Origin: Pararhodobacter sp. CCB-MM2
Lineage (GTDB): Bacteria > Pseudomonadota > Alphaproteobacteria > Rhodobacterales > Rhodobacteraceae
Reading direction: 5' to 3'
DNA length: 64,000 nt
Assembly (NCBI RefSeq): GCF_001691415.1
Contig: NZ_LRRR01000007.1
Coordinates: 62,001 to 126,000 of the forward strand
In this document: positions 34,277 through 42,999 of the stretch, piece after piece
How positions within the stretch are numbered: position 1 is the first letter of the stretch
How the letters are laid out: each line of letters opens with the position of its first letter
Notes under the pieces: generated by a model
Told to the model about the DNA's origin: nothing
Databases searched by the model: none
Seen by the model: the letters and a program-made list of their open reading frames with translations, nothing else
Program-made: the position numbers and the translations under genes

Positions 34277-35703
34277 TGCACGCCGATACGATCCTCCGCA
34301 ACGCCCTTCTCATCGACGGAACGGGCGCGCCCCGCCGTGCCGGCGACCTCGCCATCCGCGATGACCGTATCGCGGCGATCGGCGACCTCTCGGGCTGGGC
34401 GGCCGGGGTCGAACACGACGCGGGCGGCAAGGTTCTGGCGCCCGGCTTCATCGACGTGCATGTGCATTACGACGAGGCCGTGCTGGTCAATCCGCAGCTG
34501 GAATCCGCCCTGAGCCAAGGCGTGACCACGGTGGTGAACGGCAATTGCGGCTTCTCCATCGCGCCTTTGACCACGGATGCGCCGCTGCCGATGCCCTTGG
34601 GCGCGGTGGTCAACGACGCCTTCCCGCGGTTTCGCACCTATGCCGCCTATGACCGCTTCCTGCGCGACAACCCGGCCTCGGTGAATGCGGCCTGTCTGAT
34701 CGGCCATTCGAACCTGCGGGTGAACATGATGGCCGACCTGTCGCGTCCCGCCGACCGGGCCGAGCTGAAGGCTATGTGCGCGCAGCTGGATCAGGCGCTG
34801 GCCGAGGGCGGCAAGGGTCTGTCGACCGGCCCGTTCTACCCGCCCGCGCGCGGCTCGGATACCGACGAGTTGATCGAGGTCACCCGCGTCCTGCGCAACC
34901 ATCCGGGCAAGATGTACGTCACCCATATGCGGGACGAGGGCGACCGGGTGATCGAGGGTCTGCAAGAGGCCATCGACATCGGCCATGCGACCGAGGTGCC
35001 GATCCATATCTCGCACCACAAATGCGCGGGGTTGGCGAACCATGGCAAGTCCTGCCAGACCCTGCCGATGATCGACGCGGCCCGCGCCAGCCTCTCGATG
35101 GGGCTGGACACGACGCCCTATATTGCCTCGTCGACGATGCTCAACTCGGGCCGGCACAAGCAGGCCAGCCGGGTGATCGTCGCGGGATCGAAGCCGTACC
35201 CGGAGATGTCGGGCCGGGATCTGGAAGACGTGGCGCGCGAATGGGGCGTCGATCTGGACGCCGCGATGGAGCGGCTGCTGCCGGCCATGGGCGTGTTCTT
35301 CATCATGGGCGAGGACGATGTGCAGCGCATCCTGACCCATGACCTGACGCTGATCTGCTCGGATGCCATCGCCGAGGGCAACCATCCCCACCCGCGTGTC
35401 TGGGGCACCTTCCCGCGCGTTCTGGGCCATTACGCCCGCGACAAGGGCCTGTTCCCACTGGAAAATGCCGTGGCGCGCATGACCGGCATGTCTGCAGACC
35501 GCTTCGGCCTGACCGATCGTGGCGTCCTGCGCGAGGGGGCCTTCGCCGACCTGGTGCTCTTCGATCCCGAGACGATCATCGACCGCGCGACCTATGAGGT
35601 TCCCAAGCAGACCGCCGCCGGGATCGAGAAGGTCTGGGTCAACGGCCGCCTGACATGGCAGGACGGCGCCCATACCGGCGCGCGCGCGGGCCACACGCTG
35701 TAA
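34276..35703 (+). CDS. N-acyl-D-amino-acid deacylase (D-aminoacylase family)
   Basis: The 475-residue amidohydrolase has the N-terminal metal motif FIDVHVHYD near residues 60-68, GVTTVVNGNCGFSIAP, a central SHHKCAG block and the late SDAIAEGNHPHPRVWGTF with the catalytic Asp. These are marks of the D-aminoacylase/dihydroorotase-like group, which splits an acyl group from D-amino acids or related amides. It is coupled to the TRAP importer, suggesting that the operon takes up and deacylates such compounds. A hairpin follows at 35726. Confidence 0.88.
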   Translation: MHADTILRNALLIDGTGAPRRAGDLAIRDDRIAAIGDLSGWAAGVEHDAGGKVLAPGFIDVHVHYDEAVLVNPQLESALSQGVTTVVNGNCGFSIAPLTTDAPLPMPLGAVVNDAFPRFRTYAAYDRFLRDNPASVNAACLIGHSNLRVNMMADLSRPADRAELKAMCAQLDQALAEGGKGLSTGPFYPPARGSDTDELIEVTRVLRNHPGKMYVTHMRDEGDRVIEGLQEAIDIGHATEVPIHISHHKCAGLANHGKSCQTLPMIDAARASLSMGLDTTPYIASSTMLNSGRHKQASRVIVAGSKPYPEMSGRDLEDVAREWGVDLDAAMERLLPAMGVFFIMGEDDVQRILTHDLTLICSDAIAEGNHPHPRVWGTFPRVLGHYARDKGLFPLENAVARMTGMSADRFGLTDRGVLREGAFADLVLFDPETIIDRATYEVPKQTAAGIEKVWVNGRLTWQDGAHTGARAGHTL

Positions 35704-35725
35704 CCCCGATCACGCGACCTTGCAG

Positions 35726-35751
35726 CCGGCGGCGATTGACCTTGCCGCCGG
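35726..35751 (+). terminator. Hairpin after the deacylase gene
   Basis: CCGGCGGC (35726-35733) and GCCGCCGG (35744-35751) form a perfect 8-bp stem with a 10-base loop, 23 bases past the stop. It is a likely terminator of the TRAP/deacylase operon. Confidence 0.5.
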
Positions 35752-35785
35752 TCCCAAGCGATGATCCGCACACGGAGGTTCCTCG

Positions 35786-36100
35786 TTGCGCGTCATCTGG
35801 CTGTTCACCTTGTTTGTCTGGCTCTCAATCGGCCTTGCCCCGCAACTGGCGGTGCCGGCGGAGGAAATGCCGCATGCGCAAATGAGCTGCCACGACGATG
35901 CCTCGATCACTTGCCACGATCCGGCCCCCTGCGACGGGCAGGATTGCGCCGGTAGCGCCGGCTGTTGCGCTCCGCTGGCGCTGATGTCCCCGGTGTCGTT
36001 GCACGGGACCGCCCCGACCCGCGCGGCTCCACGGCCCACGATCCTCAACCGGATGGCCCGCAGCCAGCCGATGGCGGACCCCCCTCCACCCCGCGCCTGA
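35786..36100 (+). CDS. Small Cys-rich secreted protein of unknown function, TTG start
   Basis: The 104-residue product has a signal-like hydrophobic N-terminus (VIWLFTLFVWLSIGLAPQL). A central stretch follows with seven cysteines and several histidines (pattern MSCHDD, TCHD, PCDGQDC, GCC). The tail is rich in Pro and Arg. The TTG at 35786 follows GGAGG by seven bases. The Cys/His content suggests periplasmic metal or haem handling, and the next two genes encode cytochromes c. It resembles in layout another 104-residue protein at 52119. No family is firmly recognised. Confidence 0.6.
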   Translation: MRVIWLFTLFVWLSIGLAPQLAVPAEEMPHAQMSCHDDASITCHDPAPCDGQDCAGSAGCCAPLALMSPVSLHGTAPTRAAPRPTILNRMARSQPMADPPPPRA

Positions 36101-36122
36101 CAGATCCGCATTCCTTCAAAGG

Positions 36123-36138
36123 CCCGCCCGACGGCGGG
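36123..36138 (+). terminator. Hairpin between the Cys-rich and cytochrome genes
   Basis: CCCGCC (36123-36128) and GGCGGG (36133-36138) form a 6-bp stem with a 4-base loop, extended by one wobble and one further pair. It lies 31 bases before the cytochrome ATG. It could be a partial terminator. Confidence 0.4.
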
Positions 36139-36168
36139 TCCGGCTGATCTTATTGTCAGGACAAACCT

Positions 36169-36597
36169 ATGAAATTCCGCCGTCTTCCCTCCCTCGCCCC
36201 CGTGGCTGCGCTGGGGATCGGGGCCAGTTTTCTGATCCCGCGCGCCCCCATCTCGCAAACCGCCGAGCCCGAGGGCGACGCCATCGTCGCCGTCACGCCG
36301 CTGGAGACCCTCAGCGACCGCGAGCAACTGGGCCAACAGGCCTTCAACGCTGTCTGTGCCGAATGTCACGGTGCAAATGCCGCCGGGCGCGAGGGCTTCG
36401 GCCCGCCGCTGATCCACCGCATCTACGAACCCTCGCACCATGGCGACATGGCCTTCCTGATGGCCGTCGCGCAGGGCGTGCGCGCGCATCATTGGCCGTT
36501 CGGCGACATGCCGCCGCAGCCGCATGTGACCCGCGGCGATGTGGTGGCCATCGTCACCTATGTCCGCGCCCTGCAGCGCGCGAACGGGATCGAGTGA
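36169..36597 (+). CDS. Cytochrome c-family protein
   Basis: The 142-residue protein has an N-terminal membrane anchor or signal (residues 10-25). A single haem site CAECH occupies residues 63-67, and a downstream Met in FGDMPPQP is a probable sixth ligand. The length and the motif GPPLIHRIYEPSHHGDMAF are typical of small class I cytochromes. A second cytochrome starts two bases after its stop, so they are co-translated and may form an electron-transfer pair. Confidence 0.87.
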   Translation: MKFRRLPSLAPVAALGIGASFLIPRAPISQTAEPEGDAIVAVTPLETLSDREQLGQQAFNAVCAECHGANAAGREGFGPPLIHRIYEPSHHGDMAFLMAVAQGVRAHHWPFGDMPPQPHVTRGDVVAIVTYVRALQRANGIE

Positions 36598-36598
36598 G

Positions 36599-37033
36599 AT
36601 GCCCCGCACCCGCCTCTTTCTGATTGCCCTACCCCTGACCCTCGCGCTTGTCGCGGGGGGATGGTGGGTGGCGAGCCGGCTTCAAGCGCAGGTGCGGATC
36701 GGAGAGGGGCGGGTGCTCTACGCCGAGACTTGCGCCGCGTGTCATGGGGCGCAATTGCAGGGCCAGCCGGATTGGCAACGGCCCGGCCCGGACGGACGCC
36801 TGCCCGCCCCGCCACATGATGCGAGCGGCCACACATGGCACCATGACGACGCCCTGCTGTTCCGCATCACGCGCGAGGGCAGCGCCGCCGTCATCGGCAA
36901 TGGCTACGAGAGCAACATGCCCGGTTTCGCCGGCGTCTTGACGGATGATCAGATCCGGGCGGTGCTGGCCTATATCCGCTCGACCTGGCCCGCGCAGGAG
37001 AGGGCCTATCAACGCGCCCTGAACACGCAATAG
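36599..37033 (+). CDS. Cytochrome c-family protein
   Basis: The 144-residue protein has a membrane anchor at about residues 6-24, a haem site CAACH at 45-49 and a Met ligand in NMPGFAG. It starts at the ATG two bases after the previous cytochrome stop; an earlier in-frame start lies within that gene. The pair probably passes electrons to a terminal oxidase or takes them from an unidentified periplasmic enzyme. No partner oxidase is visible nearby. Confidence 0.87.
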   Translation: MPRTRLFLIALPLTLALVAGGWWVASRLQAQVRIGEGRVLYAETCAACHGAQLQGQPDWQRPGPDGRLPAPPHDASGHTWHHDDALLFRITREGSAAVIGNGYESNMPGFAGVLTDDQIRAVLAYIRSTWPAQERAYQRALNTQ

Positions 37034-37055
37034 GGGCGACCTTTCAGTCGCCCCT
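37032..37055. terminator. Bidirectional terminator
   Basis: AGGGGCGAC (37032-37040) and GTCGCCCCT (37047-37055) form a perfect 9-bp stem with a 6-base loop. It overlaps the cytochrome stop codon and lies between the convergent cytochrome and tctA genes. Confidence 0.65.
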
Positions 37056-37085
37056 CTGCTCACTTGCGTCCGGTGCCTGCCGGGG

Positions 37086-38582
37086 TCACGAGGCCTCGCC
37101 GTTGCGGGCGGCCTTGCGAGCCTTCAGCCAAGGCGAGAGATAGGGCCAGGCGATGCTCAGCAGCGCCACCAGCAGCAGCAGGGCCGAGATCGGGCGGGTG
37201 AAGAACGGCACGATCCCCTCGTCGGTGTAGGTGATGCCGCGGCGCAGGTTCAGCTCCAGCATCGGGCCGAGGATGAAGGCCAGAATGAAGGGGCCGACCG
37301 GCAGTTTCACCCGGTCCATCAGCAGGCCCAAGGCCGCAAATCCCAGCAACAGCAGGTAATTGAACGCGGTGGAGGAGCCGACGAAGACGCCGATGAAGCC
37401 CAGAACCACGATCGCCGGATAGAGGTAATGGTACGGGATCTTCAGGATCGCCGGGAACAGGCGCATGCCGAAATACTGCAGGAACAGCACCAGCACGGCA
37501 GCCAGTAGCGCGGTCAGGAACAGCGCATAGACGATGTCCGGGTTGTTGGCGAACAGCAGCGGCCCGGCCTGAATGCCGTGGATCATCAACCCACCCAGCA
37601 GGATCGCCGTGGTGCCATCGCCGGGGATCCCCAGCGCCACCATCGGGATCAGCGACCCGCCGACCGAGGCGTTGTTCGAGGTCTCGGAGGCGAAGACCCC
37701 GTCGACACAGCCCTTGCCGAATTTCTCCGGGTGTTTGGAGGCGGATTTCGCCTGCGCATAGGCCACCATGTTCGACAAAGCCGCGCCCATGCCGGGCAGG
37801 AAGCCGATCCACAGCCCGATCAGGAACGAGCGCGCGATGTTCCACGCATTGTCGATGTATTCACGCAGACTGACGCCGAAGCCCTTGATGTCGCGCACGT
37901 CGACTTCGGGGATCTGCTGCTCGCCGCGGGCATGGTCCTGCACAATCTGTTTGAGGGCAAACAGGCCCAGCATCAGCGCCACAAGGTCAATCCCGCCCGA
38001 CAGGTAGATCGAGCCGAAGGTGAAGCGCGCATTGCCGTCGATGGGCGCGAAGCCCACGCAGGACAGCAGCAGCCCCAAGGCGGCGGCGGCCATGCCGTGG
38101 AAGATCGACCCGCGCGACAGGGCGGCGACCAGCGCGATGGCGCAGAAGCCCAGCGAGAAGTATTCCCACGGCCCCAGCCGCAGCGAGAGGCGGGCCATCA
38201 CCGGCGACAGGAACATCGCGATCAGGATCGAGAAGGCGGTGCCGATGAAGCTGGCGACGATGGCCGCGCCGAGCGCCTTCACCGCTTCGCCGTTGCGGGT
38301 CATCGGGTAGCCGTCGAAGGTCGTGGCAATGGAGGAGGGCGAGCCGGGGATGCCCAGCAGGATCGAGCCGATCATCCCGCCCGAGACGCCGCCGACCCAG
38401 ATCGACACCAGCATCGCCAGACCCACATGCGGGTCCATGCCGAAGGTGATCGGCAGCAGGAGCGCGACGCCAAGGCCGCCCGACAGGCCGGGAATGGCGC
38501 CGAGGATGATCCCGAGGGTCGTCGAGAGCAGGATCACCAGAAAGGTGGTCGGCTCGAACAGGGCGAGGAGAGAATCCAGCAT
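37086..38582 (-). CDS. tctA: Tripartite tricarboxylate transporter large subunit (TctA)
   Basis: The 498-residue channel protein has TctA hallmarks: LGAIPGLSGGLGVALLLPITFG, GMIGSILLGIPGSPSSIATTFDG and the second repeat PMVALGIPGDGTTAILLGGLMIHG. The ATG at 38582 is used; a longer frame overlaps tctB. It ends the minus-strand operon that begins with the binding protein at 42899 and includes two hydrolases and a second binding protein. Confidence 0.92.
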   Translation of the reverse strand: MLDSLLALFEPTTFLVILLSTTLGIILGAIPGLSGGLGVALLLPITFGMDPHVGLAMLVSIWVGGVSGGMIGSILLGIPGSPSSIATTFDGYPMTRNGEAVKALGAAIVASFIGTAFSILIAMFLSPVMARLSLRLGPWEYFSLGFCAIALVAALSRGSIFHGMAAAALGLLLSCVGFAPIDGNARFTFGSIYLSGGIDLVALMLGLFALKQIVQDHARGEQQIPEVDVRDIKGFGVSLREYIDNAWNIARSFLIGLWIGFLPGMGAALSNMVAYAQAKSASKHPEKFGKGCVDGVFASETSNNASVGGSLIPMVALGIPGDGTTAILLGGLMIHGIQAGPLLFANNPDIVYALFLTALLAAVLVLFLQYFGMRLFPAILKIPYHYLYPAIVVLGFIGVFVGSSTAFNYLLLLGFAALGLLMDRVKLPVGPFILAFILGPMLELNLRRGITYTDEGIVPFFTRPISALLLLVALLSIAWPYLSPWLKARKAARNGEAS

Positions 38583-38590
38583 GTCAGGCC

Positions 38591-39037
38591 TCAGAACAGG
38601 ATGCCGCGGGGCAGGAAGGCCCCCAGCGCGGTGGCGAACAACAGGTGGACTCCGACCGTGGTGGCGACTGCGTAAACGATTCCGCGCCACCAGACCCGGC
38701 GCTCAGGCCCGGCGATGATCCAGTAAAGGCCGAACACGGCGACAAGGCTGGCCGCATGGAAACCGACGAGCCACAGCGCCAGCGCGAAGACGCCCAGCAT
38801 GGCGGCCATACTGGCGCCACGCAGCAGGGCGTCGCGGTCCATGGGGCGCTGGTCGTCGGCCGGGCGCTGCAGGATCAGGCCCAGCCCGCAGATCACGAGG
38901 ATCACGCAGGCGAAGATCGGGAACAGCTTGGGTCCGGGGTCGTTGTTGAAAGTACGTACGCTCAGCGTCGAGGCCAGCGCGATCCCGCCTGCGCCAAGCG
39001 CCAGAAGCGCGGCTCCGAGGGGGCGGTCGGTGTTCAT
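38591..39037 (-). CDS. tctB: Tripartite tricarboxylate transporter small subunit (TctB)
   Basis: The 148-residue membrane protein has four helices and the TctB-like DPGPKLFPIFACVILVICGLGLIL segment. It is preceded by GGAGAGA and followed eight bases later by tctA. A hairpin separates it from the upstream tctC. Confidence 0.87.
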   Translation of the reverse strand: MNTDRPLGAALLALGAGGIALASTLSVRTFNNDPGPKLFPIFACVILVICGLGLILQRPADDQRPMDRDALLRGASMAAMLGVFALALWLVGFHAASLVAVFGLYWIIAGPERRVWWRGIVYAVATTVGVHLLFATALGAFLPRGILF

Positions 39038-39058
39038 GATCTCTCTCCTGCCGGGAAA

Positions 39059-39080
39059 GGGGGCACCCGTGGGCGCCCCC
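39059..39080 (-). terminator. Hairpin between tctC and tctB
   Basis: GGGGGC-A-CCC and GGG-C-GCCCCC around a GT turn (39059-39080) form a near-perfect stem-loop with one mismatch, directly after the tctC stop on the minus strand. It is a probable attenuator or stabiliser. Confidence 0.55.
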
Positions 39081-39088
39081 GGTCTGGG

Positions 39089-40045
39089 TCAGTTAGCCGC
39101 GAGGCCGAGGTGTTGGGCAAGGGCCGCGATATGCGCGTCCTCGTCCTGGACGATGGTGTTGGCCTCTTCCAGCGAGTGCGGCACGAAGCTGCTGTCCGCC
39201 GTGGCCAGCGCATTCGCGACCTGTTCATCCTCGCCCATCGCCTGAATGACGGCGTTGATCTCGGTCGCGACCTCAGGGTCGATACCCGCCGGGCCCAGCA
39301 CCAGAAGCGGCGCGATCCACGAGACATCGACGCCCTGATCGAGGCAGGTCTGGAACTCGGGATAGTCGGGGTCCGGGGTCGGATCGACCATGCACAGCAC
39401 GCGCATGTCGCCCGCCGTCACGAACTGCCGGGCCGAGGCCGCACCAAGATTGCCCAGCGTGATGTGGCCGCCCTGAATGCCCGCGACCTTGTCCACCTCG
39501 GCCGAGGCTTCGACCAGACGCAGGTTCACGTCCTCGTTCATCATGATGGTGCCGGCGATGAAATGCGTGGCCTGACCCATCGAGACGCCGACCGTGTATT
39601 GGCCGGGGTTGGCGCGGGCATCATCGATGAACTCGCGCATGTTCTGCCACGGCGCATCGGGGGCCACGGCATAGACCTGCGGCGGATAGGATTGCGCGAT
39701 GCCCAGCACGCGGAATTCGTCGATGCCGTGGTTGTAGCGGCCGGTCTGGATGCCGACCAGCATGCCGGTGTGCTGGAACAGCAGCGTCTGGCCATCGGGA
39801 TCGGCGGTGCGGACGGTCTCTTGCGCGACGACGCCACCGCCCTCGGGTTGGTTGATCACCGCGACAGCCGCGCCGGTCGAACGCTGCAGGTAATCGGCGA
39901 AGATCCGGCCCATGATGTCGGTGCCGCCGCCCGGACGGGACGGGATGATCAGCTGGATCGGGCCGTTGGGCCAATCGGCCGCCTGCGCGCCGGTGGCGGC
40001 AAGGGCAAGGGACAGCGCAAGGCCGAGGGTCTTGGTCGTGTTCAT
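39089..40045 (-). CDS. tctC: Tripartite tricarboxylate transporter binding protein (TctC/Bug), copy 1
   Basis: The 318-residue Bug-family protein has a signal peptide ending ATGAQAAD, mature start WPNGPIQLIIPSRPGGGTDIMGR and the Bug ligand loop. The ATG at 40045 follows GGGAGGAGACCCC. It is directly upstream of tctB-tctA. A diverged relative is encoded at 41916 in the same operon; both share GGGVVAxETVR and DGQTLLF blocks. Two receptors may widen the substrate range of one channel. Confidence 0.9.
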   Translation of the reverse strand: MNTTKTLGLALSLALAATGAQAADWPNGPIQLIIPSRPGGGTDIMGRIFADYLQRSTGAAVAVINQPEGGGVVAQETVRTADPDGQTLLFQHTGMLVGIQTGRYNHGIDEFRVLGIAQSYPPQVYAVAPDAPWQNMREFIDDARANPGQYTVGVSMGQATHFIAGTIMMNEDVNLRLVEASAEVDKVAGIQGGHITLGNLGAASARQFVTAGDMRVLCMVDPTPDPDYPEFQTCLDQGVDVSWIAPLLVLGPAGIDPEVATEINAVIQAMGEDEQVANALATADSSFVPHSLEEANTIVQDEDAHIAALAQHLGLAAN

Positions 40046-40067
40046 GGGGTCTCCTCCCTGATGAAAG

Positions 40068-40985
40068 TCAGCGTTCGTAGAGCGCAGCCAGCCAGCGCAC
40101 GATCTCGGCGCGGGCTTCGGCAAAGCGGGTGTGGCAGGCGATGAGGAAGCCGTGATCGGCATCGGCGTATTGGCGCACGGTCACGTCATTGCCGCGCATG
40201 ATGAGGCGGCCTGCGTATTTCTGCGCCTCAAACCGCAGCGGATCGAGGCCCGCGGTGATGATCAGCGCGGGCGGCAGATCGGTCAGCGCCTCATCGGTCG
40301 CCAGAAGCGGCGAGAGCAGCGGGTTGTACAGGTTCTCCTCGACGCCGGCATAGAGCGCGCTGAAGGCGCGGATGCGGGCGGCGGGGAAGATCGAATGCGG
40401 CTCCAGCTTGTCCTCGGCCGGGGTGACGGCATCGACCATCGGATAGGTGATCAGTTGCCCGAGCGGGGTGAAATCGCCGCTTTCCTTGGCCATCAGGCAG
40501 ATCGCGGCTGTCAGGTTGCCACCGGCGGAATGGCCTCCCAGCGCGAAACGCTCGGGGTCCGCGCCCAGCGATTTCGCATTGGCGATGGCCCAGCGGGCGA
40601 TGTCATAGCCCTCGTGCAGCGCGGTCGGGAAGGGGAATTCCGGCGCGAGGCGGTAGTCGAGATCGACCACCACCGCATCGAGCTGCGTCGCCAGATGGGC
40701 GCAGAATACCGTGTCGCGGTGCTGATAGGGCCGCACGAAACCGCCGCCGTGGATGTTGAGGAACAGCGGCCGCGGCCCCGTGGCGGGGGCCTTCGGCGTG
40801 ACGATGACGATCCGCGTCTCGCCGGCGCGGGTGGGGATGAAGCGTTCCTCGGCGGTGCAGAGGTCGAGATCGGCCTCCAGCTCGGGCGTCAGGTTGGTCT
40901 CGACAAGGTTCGTCCCGCGCAATTGGGCGGCCAGCTCGAGGCGTTGCGCCTGATCAAAGGCGAACTCGGGCAGGGCGGTGCTCAT
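40068..40985 (-). CDS. Alpha/beta hydrolase, hormone-sensitive lipase type
   Basis: The 305-residue protein has the HSL oxyanion motif HGGG at residues 79-82 and the nucleophile elbow GGHSAGG with Ser153. A late Asp/His pair (DADHGF) completes the triad. There is no signal peptide, so it is cytoplasmic. It overlaps the upstream MBL gene by four bases and lies 22 bases before tctC copy 1. It likely hydrolyses an ester or lactone of the imported acid. Confidence 0.9.
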   Translation of the reverse strand: MSTALPEFAFDQAQRLELAAQLRGTNLVETNLTPELEADLDLCTAEERFIPTRAGETRIVIVTPKAPATGPRPLFLNIHGGGFVRPYQHRDTVFCAHLATQLDAVVVDLDYRLAPEFPFPTALHEGYDIARWAIANAKSLGADPERFALGGHSAGGNLTAAICLMAKESGDFTPLGQLITYPMVDAVTPAEDKLEPHSIFPAARIRAFSALYAGVEENLYNPLLSPLLATDEALTDLPPALIITAGLDPLRFEAQKYAGRLIMRGNDVTVRQYADADHGFLIACHTRFAEARAEIVRWLAALYER

Positions 40986-41833
40986 GCGGCTTTCTCCAGA
41001 ATCTTGCGGATGCCCGCGATGCGTTGGTCCATCAGACGTGGCCAGACGGCGGGGTCGTGGAAGGGGTTGTGGCCGTCGCGGATGTCGTCGACGCGGTCCA
41101 TCATGCCAACCTGCGCGGGATGCGAGCCGAGCGTGATGTCCACGTTCATCGCCCTGAGCCGCACGAGAGAATCGTGGAAGTCCTGCTGCAGCGAGAAGGG
41201 CAGGTTGTGCTCGGACAGCCATTCGTCGGTGACGGTGATCAGGCCGATGCCGCCATGCATGCCGACCTGAAGGGTCTCCCCGTTCTCCTCGACCTCGAAG
41301 AAGAAGCTGGTGGTGCCCGGCGTGTGGCCCGGGGTGAGGACGGTGCGGATCACGCGGTCGCCGAACACGACGGGCTGGTTGTCGGAATAGAACTCATCAG
41401 GCTCGAACGGGCCCCAGGGATAGCCGTCGTTCAGAAGCTGATCGGGACGGTCGCAGAGGAATTGCCAATCCTCGCGGCTCATCATCACCTTGGCGCCCGA
41501 GGCCTCGACCAGCGGACGCACGCCGCCCAGATGGTCGTAATGCATGTGGCTGACGAGGATCAGCTTCAGATCCGTGATGTCGAAGCCCAGCTTCCGGATC
41601 GCCTCGAACACCAGATAGACCTGCGGTTGCATGGTGGTGTCGATCAGGATCAGCCCCTCGGTCGATTGCAGCAGATAGGCGCCGACCCAGTTGTTGCCGA
41701 CATACCAGGTGCGCGGCGCGACGGGGAAGGGATCGACGGCCACTTCCCAAGGGCGCTCGCAGCCCTGCTTCAGGCAGTCCTGCGGATCGGTGGGAAGGGG
41801 CGGCAAGGGCTTGCGAGCGGGGCGGGAGGCCAT
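40982..41833 (-). CDS. Metallo-beta-lactamase-fold hydrolase
   Basis: The 283-residue protein has the MBL motif SHMHYDH with His96, His98, Asp100 and His101. GHTPGTTSFFF supplies the next His, and GSHPAQ is near the end, as in subclass B3-like and lactonase-type enzymes. No clear signal peptide is present. With the adjacent alpha/beta hydrolase it probably opens a lactone, amide or ester ring of the transported compound. It overlaps that gene by four bases (ATGA). Confidence 0.9.
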   Translation of the reverse strand: MASRPARKPLPPLPTDPQDCLKQGCERPWEVAVDPFPVAPRTWYVGNNWVGAYLLQSTEGLILIDTTMQPQVYLVFEAIRKLGFDITDLKLILVSHMHYDHLGGVRPLVEASGAKVMMSREDWQFLCDRPDQLLNDGYPWGPFEPDEFYSDNQPVVFGDRVIRTVLTPGHTPGTTSFFFEVEENGETLQVGMHGGIGLITVTDEWLSEHNLPFSLQQDFHDSLVRLRAMNVDITLGSHPAQVGMMDRVDDIRDGHNPFHDPAVWPRLMDQRIAGIRKILEKAA

Positions 41834-41868
41834 TGGGTCATTCCTGAAACTTGGGTATGCGGGATCGG

Positions 41869-41890
41869 GCGGGGCGCCGGGGCGCCCCGC
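41869..41890 (-). terminator. Strong hairpin between tctC copy 2 and MBL genes
   Basis: GCGGGGCGCC (41869-41878) and GGCGCCCCGC (41881-41890) are exact inverted repeats with a 2-base centre; sterically the loop is probably four or more bases. It follows the stop of the first binding-protein gene and is a likely attenuator or stabiliser. Confidence 0.55.
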
Positions 41891-41915
41891 TCCAGGCTCG
41901 TCGGGAGGGAAGTCC

Positions 41916-42899
41916 TCAGTTCAGGCCAAGCAGCTCGGCCGTCTGCGCAACGCGGGCATCCGTCGATTCCAGCCGGGCGCGCGTCTGATCGGCCGGGACC
42001 ATCGTCAGCGGCATGTGCATGGTCTCGAACTGCGCCGAGATCTCAGGGGCCGAGACCACGCCCGCGAAGGCATCGTGGATCGCCTGCGTCGTCGCCTCAT
42101 CCATGCCGGCCGGGCCCATGATCAGGAAGTCGAGGCCGTAGACCACGTTCTCATAGCCCTGCTCGGCCACCGTCGGGATTTCCGGCGCGGAGGGGTCGCG
42201 CACCGGCTCACCGGCAATTGTGCCAAGGATCCGCAGCGCGCCGGATTCGACATATTGCAGCGTCCCGGCGGTGTTGATCATCGCCGCATCGATCTGATGG
42301 CCCTGCAGCTGCACCAGCTTGTCCGCGTCCGATCCTGCATCGACAACCCGGAACTCGGCGCCCGAATCCATCATCAGCAGGCCGGCCATGAAATGCGTCG
42401 AGCCGCGGATCTGCACGCCCATCGAGATCGCGTTCGGGTTCTCCTCGGCCGCGGCGACCAGATCGGCGACGTTCTGCCACGGCGAGTCCGCGGCAACGAC
42501 GACCGAATAGGTGCCCCCCACGGCCAGCGAGGCGGCGGTGGTGAAATCTTCCAGCGGGTTGGCCTCGATCGCGCCGGTGTGGTGCATGGCCAGAATGCCC
42601 GAGTGGAAGAACAGAAGCGTCTGCCCGTCCGGCGCGGCATTGCGCACGGTTTCGGCAGCGACGACGCCGCCACCGCCCGGATTGTTCACCACGACGAAGG
42701 GCTGGCCGGTCTGCTCCTGCAGGGCCGCGGCGATGAGGCGCGCGGCGCCGTCCGTGCCGCCACCGGCGCGGGCCGGGACCACCAGCTGCACCGAGCCATC
42801 GGGCCAGCCGTCTGCCAGCGCGGGCATCGCCGTCAGCATCGCCACGCCGGTGCCGAGTGCCAGAAGGGCGCGGCGCGACAGGATGGGGTGATTCGTCAT
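41916..42899 (-). CDS. tctC: Tripartite tricarboxylate transporter binding protein (TctC/Bug), copy 2
   Basis: The 327-residue Bug-family protein carries a twin-arginine-like leader (LSRRALLALG, then MPALAD). The mature start GWPDGSVQLVVPARAGGGTDGAARL is typical. The ATG at 42899 follows GGGAGGAAC; a longer frame enters the divergent LysR gene and is not real. It is the first gene of the operon (this gene, MBL, hydrolase, tctC copy 1, tctB, tctA), divergent from the LysR gene at 43000. Confidence 0.9.
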   Translation of the reverse strand: MTNHPILSRRALLALGTGVAMLTAMPALADGWPDGSVQLVVPARAGGGTDGAARLIAAALQEQTGQPFVVVNNPGGGGVVAAETVRNAAPDGQTLLFFHSGILAMHHTGAIEANPLEDFTTAASLAVGGTYSVVVAADSPWQNVADLVAAAEENPNAISMGVQIRGSTHFMAGLLMMDSGAEFRVVDAGSDADKLVQLQGHQIDAAMINTAGTLQYVESGALRILGTIAGEPVRDPSAPEIPTVAEQGYENVVYGLDFLIMGPAGMDEATTQAIHDAFAGVVSAPEISAQFETMHMPLTMVPADQTRARLESTDARVAQTAELLGLN

Positions 42900-42999
42900 C
42901 TTTGTTCCTCCCAGAACTCTCCTCTGGCATCGAGAGTATTGACACAGACCCCATTCCGGAAATTGGATATCAGCGCCAGCCATAAGGATTGCTTTTACC

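Noticed and set aside
42939..42961. TTGACA and TTCCGGAA as a defined LysR promoter and operator
   Set aside because: No convincing -10 at proper spacing and the palindrome is only 8 bp; mentioned under the LysR gene only.
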